A stretch of DNA of 64,000 nucleotides from an uncultured Granulosicoccus sp. (GTDB lineage: Bacteria > Pseudomonadota > Gammaproteobacteria > Granulosicoccales > Granulosicoccaceae): contig CANLNQ010000017.1 in NCBI GenBank assembly GCA_947492525.1, positions 1-64,000 of the forward strand, given 5' to 3'. The notes under the pieces are model-generated. The model saw only the letters and a list, made by a program, of their open reading frames with translations. It was not told the origin of the DNA and made no database searches. A program made the position numbers and the translations under genes. This document shows positions 17,150 through 25,269 of the stretch, piece by piece. Every line of letters begins with the position of its first letter. The stretch's first letter is position 1.

Positions 17150-18666
17150 TCCCAGCGCTTCTGTCTGAACCAGTCGCCGAATTCATGTGTCCAGTTCCAC
17201 AACAGCGAAGCAGAGCCGACCTCGATCTTGCCGATACCTGTCTGTCCGGGCCGAAGGGCCGCATCCGGCTGAATCAGCGAGGCTTCAACCCGAAAGCGGT
17301 TCATACCGTTCTCCGGCTGTCCGACCGGGTGAATGGCGCTGACCGTGAACTGGATGGGGTTACCGGGCAAGGCCTTGAGCGACAGGCGACCCTGATCACC
17401 CGGGGATACGCGGCTGACATCCTTCTCGTCCACCATCAGATGAACCTCGTAGCCCTCGGGTGGAGCCAGTTCCACCAGTGTCTCACCGCGTTTGACGGGC
17501 GCCCCCACCATCTGTGACAGATCCCCGCTGACGATGACTCCCGCGACCGGTGCGCGCACCGTGGAGCGGGACAGTTTCGTGTCAAGCAAGGTCAGCTGCG
17601 CGCGAAACTTGTTCGCATCGGCCTTCAACATCGCCATCTTGCGTCGATCACCCGAGGCCATTGCCGCACGCAGTTCATTCGCCGTGCTGGCCAGCTCGCT
17701 CTGCCAGCGAGACTGCTCGACCAGCAGCTCGCCGCTGTCCAGCTGCATGAGCGGCTCGCCGATATTCACCCGATCGCCGGCGCCACTGTTCACGGACTGT
17801 ATATAGCCATCCCGCGGTGCCGAGACCACCCGCCTTTGCAGCGGTACCAGCTCGGCAGCGGCCTTGACACGATACGGCGCTTCGACCATCGCAGCTGCCG
17901 CCAGCACGCCCACAGCCAGCAAGGCGAGAAGCTTCAGTTTCATGTAACGGGGCGCAAGGGTGACACCGAGTGACTGCTTCACACTCTGCCGCGCATGATC
18001 CGGCAAGCTGCGTTCTGCCGCCTGCCGAACCGCCACGAGCGGTGCGAGCAACTGCGAAATCTGGCTGATCAGCTGCAATGTAAGAGGCGCCATGTCGATC
18101 TGGGAATCACGCTCCAGGCACAGCACCGCCACACATTGCCCGGCATGACACAAGGGTACGCTGACGATCTGCCGGTCCTGCCGACCCGCTGCCAGCAGCC
18201 GATGTGCTTGCAGTGCTGCGTCTCCGGCCTGTGCGCTGGACAGATTCAGCAGTTCATCCTGTTCACTGCATTCCCGCATCGCCGCCTGTATGAGCTCGGT
18301 TTCGCTGGTTCGTTCTTCCACCGTGGCCTGCTGCGAAATCGCTGCCACCTTCAGCCTGCTACCTGTCAGGACACCGAAGGATACGCGGGTGCACTGAAGG
18401 TGGCTCTTGATGGTATTGGCCGTGGCGATGAGCGCGCGATCAAGGCGCTGCTCGGTACTGAATTCCGCCAGAACCTGTAGCACGATTGCCTGCCGACGAG
18501 CCAGCAAGGCCGTGCTGGATTCAACGATCAATCGTCGATGTCTGACCGATGCGGACGCCTGCGCGCCACCCGCATCATTCGCAGCGGGTTTCGTCAGGTG
18601 TGCATCAGCGTCCGAAGTCGCAGAGCGCCGGACTGATGCCATATCTGGTTGGGGTGACAGGCTCAT
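17137..18666 (-). CDS. GAF-domain membrane-fusion (HlyD-like) protein
   Basis: 509 residues. After a disordered N-terminus, residues about 60-210 look like a GAF sensor domain (LDRALIATANTIKSHLQCTR, then VSVPLCHAGQCVAVLCLERD). A single membrane helix lies at about 240-262 (KLLALLAVGVLAAAAMVEAP). The periplasmic part is an adaptor with two lipoyl halves (VSAPRDGYIQSVNSGAGDRV, then RSTVRAPVAGVIVSGDLSQM), a coiled coil between them and a C-terminal barrel. A cytoplasmic GAF domain on an adaptor is uncommon and suggests that ligand or redox sensing gates the export complex (inference). It is coupled by overlap to the M50 gene. The deacetylase gene ends 27 bp upstream. Confidence 0.87.
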   Translation of the reverse strand: MSLSPQPDMASVRRSATSDADAHLTKPAANDAGGAQASASVRHRRLIVESSTALLARRQAIVLQVLAEFSTEQRLDRALIATANTIKSHLQCTRVSFGVLTGSRLKVAAISQQATVEERTSETELIQAAMRECSEQDELLNLSSAQAGDAALQAHRLLAAGRQDRQIVSVPLCHAGQCVAVLCLERDSQIDMAPLTLQLISQISQLLAPLVAVRQAAERSLPDHARQSVKQSLGVTLAPRYMKLKLLALLAVGVLAAAAMVEAPYRVKAAAELVPLQRRVVSAPRDGYIQSVNSGAGDRVNIGEPLMQLDSGELLVEQSRWQSELASTANELRAAMASGDRRKMAMLKADANKFRAQLTLLDTKLSRSTVRAPVAGVIVSGDLSQMVGAPVKRGETLVELAPPEGYEVHLMVDEKDVSRVSPGDQGRLSLKALPGNPIQFTVSAIHPVGQPENGMNRFRVEASLIQPDAALRPGQTGIGKIEVGSASLLWNWTHEFGDWFRQKRWEWFG

Positions 18667-18693
18667 GGAAAGGCAGGCAGTGAGATCTACGGC

Positions 18694-19464
18694 TCATGTT
18701 GTAAAATTCTCACTCCTGATATCGGCAGACCGTTGGCAATCTGTATCACTCGTACTGCCAAACACTTCAGTCAACGTGATCGAGCGACATTGTGCAAGAT
18801 CATGCCGCAGCTCCTCGCCCAACTGCAGCACAAGGTCGTTCGGGTGTATGCCGATTCGCACGGTGCCGCAGGCAGCGGCCCTGTAACGATTCAGACGATT
18901 CCAGGCACTCAACACTCGTTTTCGTGCACCGGTGTCGGCCTCATAGCCCAGCAAGGGTTTCAGAGCGAGCCGTCCTCTTTTCAGATCGGCAACCCCCCGT
19001 ACCGTCTCCACCTGATCAAAGCCTGTGCCTCGAAGCTGACTGTCGCCGATCTGTCCCAGCGCCCAGGCTGGCGGTACATACAAGGTGGGCGCCGGTAGCT
19101 CCTGCGTGGCAAACCAGGCGCGACATCGCTGCATCAGGCTGGCGATTCCTTCGGCGTCATGCGCGAGGTGTTCGGCCACGTTTCGCGACATCAGCATGGA
19201 ATGCAGGCGATGAAACGGCCTGTCGATGCGCTCACAGTGATGCAACCAACCGTGCCCGGCCAACAGACACCCCTCATTCACCCACTCCTGCAATTGGCTT
19301 AAGCCTGGCGCGTGCCAGTCCCGGCCCGGCACTACCAGCAGATAGACCGTTCGTATGCCATGGCGGTGACACTCATCCAGACAGGCTTGCACGGCCGGGA
19401 GTGTTTCCGGCATCACATCATGAATGCTGACGACGGCGCGCTGTCCGGTGATCAGTCGCTTCAT
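18694..19464 (-). CDS. DUF2334-type polysaccharide deacetylase-like protein
   Basis: 256 residues with the NodB-like beginning AVVSIHDVMPETLPAVQ, in which the His-Asp pair would bind metal. The second metal-ligand motif is LLAGHGWLHHCERIDRPFHR. These fit the DUF2334 branch of carbohydrate esterase 4-like proteins. No signal peptide is visible, so the protein is probably cytoplasmic. Its ATG overlaps the stop of the glycosyltransferase gene by four bases. In this operon it would remove acetyl groups from a glycan or a lipid-linked sugar precursor. The exact substrate cannot be read from the sequence. Confidence 0.85.
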   Translation of the reverse strand: MKRLITGQRAVVSIHDVMPETLPAVQACLDECHRHGIRTVYLLVVPGRDWHAPGLSQLQEWVNEGCLLAGHGWLHHCERIDRPFHRLHSMLMSRNVAEHLAHDAEGIASLMQRCRAWFATQELPAPTLYVPPAWALGQIGDSQLRGTGFDQVETVRGVADLKRGRLALKPLLGYEADTGARKRVLSAWNRLNRYRAAACGTVRIGIHPNDLVLQLGEELRHDLAQCRSITLTEVFGSTSDTDCQRSADIRSENFTT

Positions 19465-20807
19465 GCCGCAAGCGTGTCAAGCTCGCTCGAGACAGCGCCA
19501 CTCTGCACGCGCTGCAGGGTATCGACCCAGGAGCGGATATTCCAGGAATTGAGATTCACGGCCTGCTCCCGCGCACGGCTCGCCAGCGACTGCCGGCTAT
19601 CGGGCGTCTGCGCCATCAACCGCCTGAGGGTATGAGATGGTGTTTCGTCGTCGGCCACGATACACAGGGCTTCGGCCAGTTGCGGCCACTCGGCAATACC
19701 GCAAGTGGCGGTGACAATGACCAGCCTGCCTCGCGCCATTCCCTCCAGCGCAACCGTACCGAACGACTCGACCCTGGATGGCAGCAACAGAACTTCATGT
19801 CGATCCATCAGTGTCAGCAGCTCGGCACGAGACACCCACCCGAGGTACTCCAGGTTGGTCAGCTCCCTGGCTGCCTTTTCGACAATGGGCCGTAGCGGTC
19901 CTTCCCCGGCTATCGTGAACCGCACCTGCGGGTGCTGCCGGGCAGCTTCCAGCACCTGCGGCAGGTTTTTCTCATCAGCCAGACGACCGGCAAACAACAC
20001 CCCTTTCACCTGGGCGTTCAGCGGTTGGGTTGGCTGCCTGAGGAATTCATCCGGTACCGAGGTCCCCATCAGATTGGCCATTCTGGCGCCGCCGTTCATG
20101 GCCTGCCGCAGCATGTCCGGGGAATTGGCAAGCACGGCAGCGCCGTGGCGGAACAGCAGGCGGTTACACCAGTTCAGGTATCGCTGGCAGATGAAACCGA
20201 ATCTGTTCTGCCAATACAGGGTCGCCAGTGCTTCGTAGTGTGTGTGGAACCCGACAATCATCGGAATGCCCAGCTTTCTGGCAATCAACAGCCCTGCCAG
20301 ACCAAAGGGCCCGGGTGTCGGCACGATGATGACGGTAGGTCTGAACTGATTGATGGCTCGCCACAGATGTGTGGGTCGGGGGATGGAGACCCGTTGAGTA
20401 CTGTCTCCGGGCAGTGGGGCGCTGAGATAGCGATAACCCGGTGAGGCCTGATTACCGGGATGAAACAGCGCTGCGCTGTCCACATGTTCACGCAGCTGTA
20501 CGACAAGATCCGCATAGTAGGAACCCACCCCGTTTCTGTCTGGCTCCGCATCGCTCAGTATCAACACCCGCGTCCCGGGGCCAGTCAAGCCCGGGCTCGA
20601 ACGTCGTTCATCACCGACGAGAAACTGACCGAATGTGTCTGCGGCAGTGTCTGTCACCTGACCTTCATGCCCGTGCAGGATGCTCACGGGCTGAGAGGTC
20701 GGACGCTTGTCAGTCGAGCGTTCGACCGATGGTTGCGAGCGCAAACCCGCCTGTGTGGAGTCTCTCATGCTGTTTCGCTGCCGCTGTGACAAAGTATCGG
20801 TTTTCAC
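19461..20807 (-). CDS. GT4-family glycosyltransferase
   Basis: 448 residues with a GT-B fold. After a variable N-terminus of about 70 residues, RVLILSDAEPDRNGVGSYYA opens the first Rossmann domain. The nucleotide-sugar domain has GVLFAGRLADEKNLPQVLEA, FTIAGEGPLRP and the conserved LLPSRVESFGTVALEGMARG with the catalytic Glu pair of GT4 enzymes. It resembles the mannosyl/diacylglycerol-glucosyl type of GT4 proteins. Four-base overlaps with both the sulfotransferase and deacetylase genes show tight coupling. Together the three suggest synthesis of a sulfated, deacetylated glycan or glycolipid. Confidence 0.9.
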   Translation of the reverse strand: MKTDTLSQRQRNSMRDSTQAGLRSQPSVERSTDKRPTSQPVSILHGHEGQVTDTAADTFGQFLVGDERRSSPGLTGPGTRVLILSDAEPDRNGVGSYYADLVVQLREHVDSAALFHPGNQASPGYRYLSAPLPGDSTQRVSIPRPTHLWRAINQFRPTVIIVPTPGPFGLAGLLIARKLGIPMIVGFHTHYEALATLYWQNRFGFICQRYLNWCNRLLFRHGAAVLANSPDMLRQAMNGGARMANLMGTSVPDEFLRQPTQPLNAQVKGVLFAGRLADEKNLPQVLEAARQHPQVRFTIAGEGPLRPIVEKAARELTNLEYLGWVSRAELLTLMDRHEVLLLPSRVESFGTVALEGMARGRLVIVTATCGIAEWPQLAEALCIVADDETPSHTLRRLMAQTPDSRQSLASRAREQAVNLNSWNIRSWVDTLQRVQSGAVSSELDTLAA

Positions 20808-22069
20808 AATCTCTTCTCCGGTGCATGGCGCCAGGCCTGAAAGCGCTCGAGCAGTGCCTGTTCCACACCGTGTTGCCGCTGTCCGGACTCGGTTGTCCCC
20901 GGCCTTACCGGATCACTGGATTCCAGGGTCGACAAGGTCTCGTCCAGCGCGCTGGAAGACGCCAGTGACAATTGCTGCAGCAGCTTCTGCATGCTCTGCC
21001 GGGGTTGTCGAGACAATTCAAACAAGGCAACACTGGCACATCGTTCCGCGGGCAGCAGCTCTTTCAGGCTGTCCAGATTCCGGTAGTAGAAATGCAGCGT
21101 CTCAAGCAGTCGCGACTCGAAAACGGGACAGACACGATCGGTAGACAACTGCTGGCGGGCAGTGGACAAGCTGCGCAACTGCGAGCGCACGGCCAGGGGC
21201 GCATCACGCTCGCAGATGATGAAGACACTGTCGGGGAATTCGTCTGCCAGGCCTTTCGCCAGACCCGCAAACGATGCGTTCTTCGACAGGATCTGCAACT
21301 GCGCCCCGTGAAAGCAGGCATGTCGTTGCAGCAATCGCCGATAGCGCTTCATGACCATGTCTGTCTGATTGCGGTCAGACTCACGATCTCCCTGCGCCAG
21401 ATTCCATAACCAGTGACTGTCGGGAAAGGCCAGCACCAGCAGAAAACAATCCAGCGACGACATCAGCAGCAGGAAGTCCTCTTCCGGGCAATGCAGCCCG
21501 GTGGGGTGGATGCCGTCCATCGAACTCTGTAGTCGCTGTTCGACGCTGCTCAGCAGTCTTCCCATGTAACCACCAAGGCAGGCATCGAGCCTCGCAAGCC
21601 TGGTCAGAACCTGCCGCTGAGTGATGCTCGGAGCAAACAATGCCTCCCACAAACGCACTGTCGTGAATCGCGTGTCTGATGAGAGCAGATGATGCGTATA
21701 CGTAGTCCCACTGCGCGGCACCCCGAGAATGAACACGGGCCTGTGCAGCGCGACCTTGCGATAGCGACGGAAGAACAGCTCGTCCAGAAGCAGCGCAGCC
21801 GCATTCAGCAACTGCACGGCAAGCATCAGCAACAAGCCCGGCAGCCCCAGCAGCAATCGCCGCAAATAGACCTGGCAACCGGGGAAGACACGAGGGACTA
21901 CCAGTTGCCCGAACAGATGACACCAGCGATAGCAGGTTCGAGCGATATCCCGGCACCATGGCCTTGCGCCCGCAACCAGACCCGCCAGAGCAGCCTTGTC
22001 GATACCCGGTCGTCTGTCAGGCCCGGACACCTGCGCACCCGCTGACTCTGTGTGTCCGCTATCAATCAC
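20804..22069 (-). CDS. Sulfotransferase-family protein
   Basis: 421 residues. The PAPS 5'-phosphosulfate-binding loop is clear in FILGVPRSGTTYTHHLLSSD (about residues 93-112). A 3'-phosphate motif (FIICERDAPLAVRSQLRSL) follows about 185 residues later. The N-terminal 80 residues contain a hydrophobic stretch (LLLGLPGLLLMLAVQLLNAA) and may anchor the enzyme at the membrane. It is the first gene of the tightly packed minus-strand operon. The likely reaction is sulfation of a carbohydrate, lipid or other acceptor. Sulfotransferases of this type are broad, and the acceptor is unknown. No PAPS-synthesis gene is nearby. Confidence 0.85.
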   Translation of the reverse strand: MIDSGHTESAGAQVSGPDRRPGIDKAALAGLVAGARPWCRDIARTCYRWCHLFGQLVVPRVFPGCQVYLRRLLLGLPGLLLMLAVQLLNAAALLLDELFFRRYRKVALHRPVFILGVPRSGTTYTHHLLSSDTRFTTVRLWEALFAPSITQRQVLTRLARLDACLGGYMGRLLSSVEQRLQSSMDGIHPTGLHCPEEDFLLLMSSLDCFLLVLAFPDSHWLWNLAQGDRESDRNQTDMVMKRYRRLLQRHACFHGAQLQILSKNASFAGLAKGLADEFPDSVFIICERDAPLAVRSQLRSLSTARQQLSTDRVCPVFESRLLETLHFYYRNLDSLKELLPAERCASVALFELSRQPRQSMQKLLQQLSLASSSALDETLSTLESSDPVRPGTTESGQRQHGVEQALLERFQAWRHAPEKRL

Positions 22070-22154
22070 CCGGCAAGGCTGACACCTTCGTGTGACAGGC
22101 TTCTTTCAGCATCATGACCGTTGCATTAAAAAACGGTGATGTCAGTACAGGCCC

Positions 22155-23252
22155 CTACCAGAGACGATTCAACCAGGGTTGGCCGGGGTGCAAACGCGGC
22201 TGCAAGCGCTCCCGCAACTGCTTCAGTGTCCCGACATCGTCGAGAAACTTGCGGTAGACGCGCTGGCGCTTCTGGACAAGGTCGATGTATTCGATGATCC
22301 GGGCATCGACCACCGCCGCATCCTCATCGTGGAACCGGTGATAGGCCTGAAAATGAAGAAAGGACTTCGCAGCCAGTGCCGCCCGCTGCTTTCCAAGGAC
22401 TGCCAGGTGTTGCATCAAGGCCCCTTCGAGTTGTCGCTCGTCGGCATCATTCAAGACATCCTGTCGGCCAGCATGATGCCGGTGCAAGTGCAGCAGGGTG
22501 ATCAGGTCATGGTCCCGACGAGCCTGCAACAGCCTGGTCATCAATACATGTTTGTCTCGGCGCTTCTGCTCATCCGTCTCCTTGTCCGGATGCAAGGCCG
22601 CCGCTGTCTGGCGAAACAGCCGTTTGAAGGTGGCGTCATGCAATCCGGTGTGCTCGGAACGCCCGCCCTCGGCATCTGCTTGTCCCTGCGCACCCGGCAA
22701 AGGGCCCTGACCGTACTGCGGCAATGGCTCATCGTCGACAGCTTCGTCCAGCATCTCGTGCAGCTCAGCGCAAGTCCGAGTCGCATCCAGCCATTCCCAT
22801 TCGTCGCCACCGTTTTGCCTCTGCTGCTGTTCAAGCCAGGCCTCCAGCTGACACCATTCGGATTCGCCGCTGTTGGCATCCAGCGGAACGTTCAATACCG
22901 CTGCGTGGTGCCGGGCCAGGCGTCTGCGCAGGTCCTCATCCACATCGGCGATATCCACCAGCCTGTCGAGCAGTTCGTCCATCCATGGCGTCAAGGCCAT
23001 TCTGAGTTTCTTGCCAAGCGTCTTTCTCTCGGAGAACCAGAGCAAGCGCTCGAGTGCCTGCCGGCAAACGCTCGCCAAGGCCTCTTCGGCAGGCAACACC
23101 TCGGAGGCCAGCCGCATGGCCAGCCGGTCCAGCGCCGCCTCCAGTTGTGCTTTTTCCTCCACCATGGCTTCAACCTGTAACCACAACTGCTGAAACCGCG
23201 ACGTTCGCTTTCGAGTGTTCTGCCGGCTGACGGCCATGCCCTTGTCATTCAT
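22155..23252 (-). CDS. J-domain-like protein with long helical N-terminus
   Basis: About 365 residues from ATG 23252; an in-frame start at 23312 would extend it by 20 residues. The C-terminal third has a degenerate J domain, with FKRLFRQTAAALHPDKETDEQ giving the HPD motif needed to stimulate DnaK, followed by helix III (LLQARRDHDLITLLHL). The N-terminal 250 residues are charged and helical with several coiled-coil-like runs. The function is probably as a DnaK co-chaperone, perhaps for a specific client. It ends 85 bp upstream of the sulfotransferase start and reads in the same direction, so it may or may not belong to that operon. Confidence 0.75.
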   Translation of the reverse strand: MNDKGMAVSRQNTRKRTSRFQQLWLQVEAMVEEKAQLEAALDRLAMRLASEVLPAEEALASVCRQALERLLWFSERKTLGKKLRMALTPWMDELLDRLVDIADVDEDLRRRLARHHAAVLNVPLDANSGESEWCQLEAWLEQQQRQNGGDEWEWLDATRTCAELHEMLDEAVDDEPLPQYGQGPLPGAQGQADAEGGRSEHTGLHDATFKRLFRQTAAALHPDKETDEQKRRDKHVLMTRLLQARRDHDLITLLHLHRHHAGRQDVLNDADERQLEGALMQHLAVLGKQRAALAAKSFLHFQAYHRFHDEDAAVVDARIIEYIDLVQKRQRVYRKFLDDVGTLKQLRERLQPRLHPGQPWLNRLW

Positions 23253-23423
23253 GCCGCCAGTATTGCCGCGCAAGAAGCCGGTGAGGCACCGCCTGACGCC
23301 AACTACTGGCAAATGAAACAGATACCGGGTTTCTGCGGATTCAGGTGCAGCCCGAGCGACGCAGCCAAGCTGACGCGCGAAGGGGCGAGGCCGCTACCTT
23401 GTCACGACCTCGCTGGCATCGAG

Positions 23424-23595
23424 ACTGGCATCACGACAAGATCGAGACTGGGGTCTGAACTGGGATCGAGACTGGCATCACGACAAGATCGAGACTGGGG
23501 TCTGAACTGGGATCGAGACTGGGATCGAGACTGGGATCGAGACTGGGATCTGGACGGGGGTCTGGACTGGGATCGAGACGGGGATCTGGAGTGGA
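23424..23595. repeat. Nested tandem repeat: 47-bp unit duplicated, then 12-bp units
   Basis: A 47-bp block beginning at 23424 is repeated exactly from 23471. It is followed by several copies of a 12-bp word (GGGATCGAGACT and close variants such as GGGATCTGGACG) up to about 23595. The 47-bp block is itself built from the same 12-bp word plus a CATCACGACAAG insert. Translated on the plus strand the array reads as DWDR-type repeats, which I regard as a by-product of the repeat. It fills most of the 23253-23655 spacer, which otherwise shows no gene. Confidence 0.9.
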
Positions 23596-23655
23596 TTCAC
23601 GGCGCGAACCCCGACGGAAATCACAACGCAAGAACAACAGAAATCACGACGACGA

Positions 23656-23874
23656 TCACGCATGCTCTCGAAGATGGTCGATGAATTCATCGGTCAGACG
23701 ATTGTTCACCGGCATGTGATTCTGCTTCTTGTAGGCCCGCACAGCCGCGAACGTCAGGCTGCCAGCCAGGCCATCGACCTCTCCCTGGTAGAAGCCAGCG
23801 ACCTTCATGCTTTCCTGAATCATCATGACTTCATGCGTCGGTGCGCTGGGTGCGCCTCTGTCGTTGACCGCCAT
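23656..23874 (-). CDS. Small peptidoglycan-binding-domain protein
   Basis: 72 residues that consist almost wholly of one PG_binding_1-type fold: MMIQESMKVAGFYQGEVDG, LAGSLTFAAVRAYKKQNHMP, and a final helix. The G.Y.G.VDG..G..T..AV..Y pattern is diagnostic. There is no signal peptide, which is odd for a cell-wall-binding module; it could act in the cytoplasm or as a structural domain. It is a stand-alone gene between the repeat spacer and the MFS gene, with the same direction as both neighbours. Confidence 0.75.
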   Translation of the reverse strand: MAVNDRGAPSAPTHEVMMIQESMKVAGFYQGEVDGLAGSLTFAAVRAYKKQNHMPVNNRLTDEFIDHLREHA

Positions 23875-23952
23875 TCATTGTCCCTGTCGGAGTTATCGAC
23901 AGGGACAATACCGTCTACTGACATGACAAGGCAAGAGACGAGCATCCCGTCA

Positions 23953-25269
23953 TCAGGGATTCCAGCGCCAATGCAGATCATCGATATGAAAGACATGCGA
24001 ATGCTGTCGCATTGCGCCCTCCACTCCATGTTCCTGCAGATGCGGATGATCCGGGGGCAAGTCCGGGTGAGCATGAGTGCGCACCAGCGGATCGTCCTGT
24101 GGCCAGACTCGCGACGCCAACCCGGTGATCAGCAGGCAGATCACACCCAGAATAGCCAAGGCAAGCTGTGGTGCAAGTACAGAACCGAGCCACCCCGCCA
24201 TCGGATAGGCAAGCAACCAACCAGCGTGGGACATCGAGAATTGCGCAGCAAACACGGCAGGCTGATCTTCCTTCTCCGCCGAACGAGTCAGCACCAGGCC
24301 ACCCGGTGTCAGTACCAGCGATGATGCCGCACCGAAGCCTGCCCACAGCAGCATCAACAAGGGCATCGATAGAGGCAGAAAGATCAGAAACGACAGAGCG
24401 CCAAAGAACAGGCAACCGCCCATCATGAGGACTCGCTCACTCGACCGGTTCAACAGAGGCGGCATGGTCAGCGCACCCAGAGCGGCCCCTGCGCCATAGG
24501 CAGCCATCAGCCATGCATAGAAATCACTGTTGTCATACTGCAAGCCTGCAAAGACAACCGTATTGACCAGAACCCAGGCCAGCGCACACGACAGCGCCAG
24601 ATTGAGCAGGAACAAGCCCTGCAGGCGTGGTGTACGAAAATAGATGCGCAGGCCAAGAGACAGGCGTTCGGCAAACGGTCGTTTCTGCCTGCTGGCAGGT
24701 TTGAATGGCAAGCCACTCACGCTCAGTGCCAGGACCGAACCACCAAGGCACAGGGCCGCCAACGGAAACAGGCTGCCGGACACCAGGAACAGCAACGCCA
24801 GGGCTGACAGCATGGGGCTGACCATGGATTCGAAGGTATACGCCAATCGAGACAACATCAGAGCCGATGTATAGGTCTTCTCGTCGGTCAGGACTGCCGG
24901 AATGAGCGCCTGGAAAAGTGGCGTGAAAGCTGCCGATGCAGCGTAGAACAAGCACACCAGCATGGCGACTTGCCAGAGAGAGTCGCTGAGGCCGATCAAC
25001 AGCAGCAGGGCGAAGCGCAGGACATCAAGGGCGACAAGGACCCGACGACGCTCGAAGCGCGACAGAACCACCTCTGCCAACGGCGCCAGAAACACATACA
25101 CCACCATCTTCAGCGCAAACACGGCGCCCAGGAGCTTGCCCGCCCCCGTTACACCGCCGTGCTCGTAGGCCAGCAAGGCAAGACCGACGGTCATCATGCC
25201 GATACCCAGCAGCGACAGGATCTGCGCGGCAAACAGCCATCTGAATACGGGATGCCGAAGTGGGTTCAT
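23953..25269 (-). CDS. MFS transporter
   Basis: 438 residues with about twelve membrane segments, beginning FRWLFAAQILSLLGIGMMTVG. The loop-2 region LAEVVLSRFERRRVLVALD matches the MFS G-x-x-x-D-R-x-G-R-R signature loosely. The start ATG at 25269 shares bases with the stop of the aminotransferase gene (TGATG), so the two are co-translated. The C-terminal tail is His-rich (HAHPDLPPDHPHLQEHGVEG), which suggests metal binding or a disordered cytoplasmic tail. It is probably an exporter related to the amino-acid-type metabolism of the neighbouring enzyme. Confidence 0.88.
   Translation of the reverse strand: MNPLRHPVFRWLFAAQILSLLGIGMMTVGLALLAYEHGGVTGAGKLLGAVFALKMVVYVFLAPLAEVVLSRFERRRVLVALDVLRFALLLLIGLSDSLWQVAMLVCLFYAASAAFTPLFQALIPAVLTDEKTYTSALMLSRLAYTFESMVSPMLSALALLFLVSGSLFPLAALCLGGSVLALSVSGLPFKPASRQKRPFAERLSLGLRIYFRTPRLQGLFLLNLALSCALAWVLVNTVVFAGLQYDNSDFYAWLMAAYGAGAALGALTMPPLLNRSSERVLMMGGCLFFGALSFLIFLPLSMPLLMLLWAGFGAASSLVLTPGGLVLTRSAEKEDQPAVFAAQFSMSHAGWLLAYPMAGWLGSVLAPQLALAILGVICLLITGLASRVWPQDDPLVRTHAHPDLPPDHPHLQEHGVEGAMRQHSHVFHIDDLHWRWNP

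Noticed and set aside
23424-23595. Possible CRISPR array
   Set aside because: The repeats are directly adjacent without unique spacers of constant length, and no cas genes are present.
23313-23684. Plus-strand frame encoding DWDR repeats
   Set aside because: It is the translation of a 12-bp tandem repeat, without a ribosome site, and overlaps the end of the small PG-binding gene.
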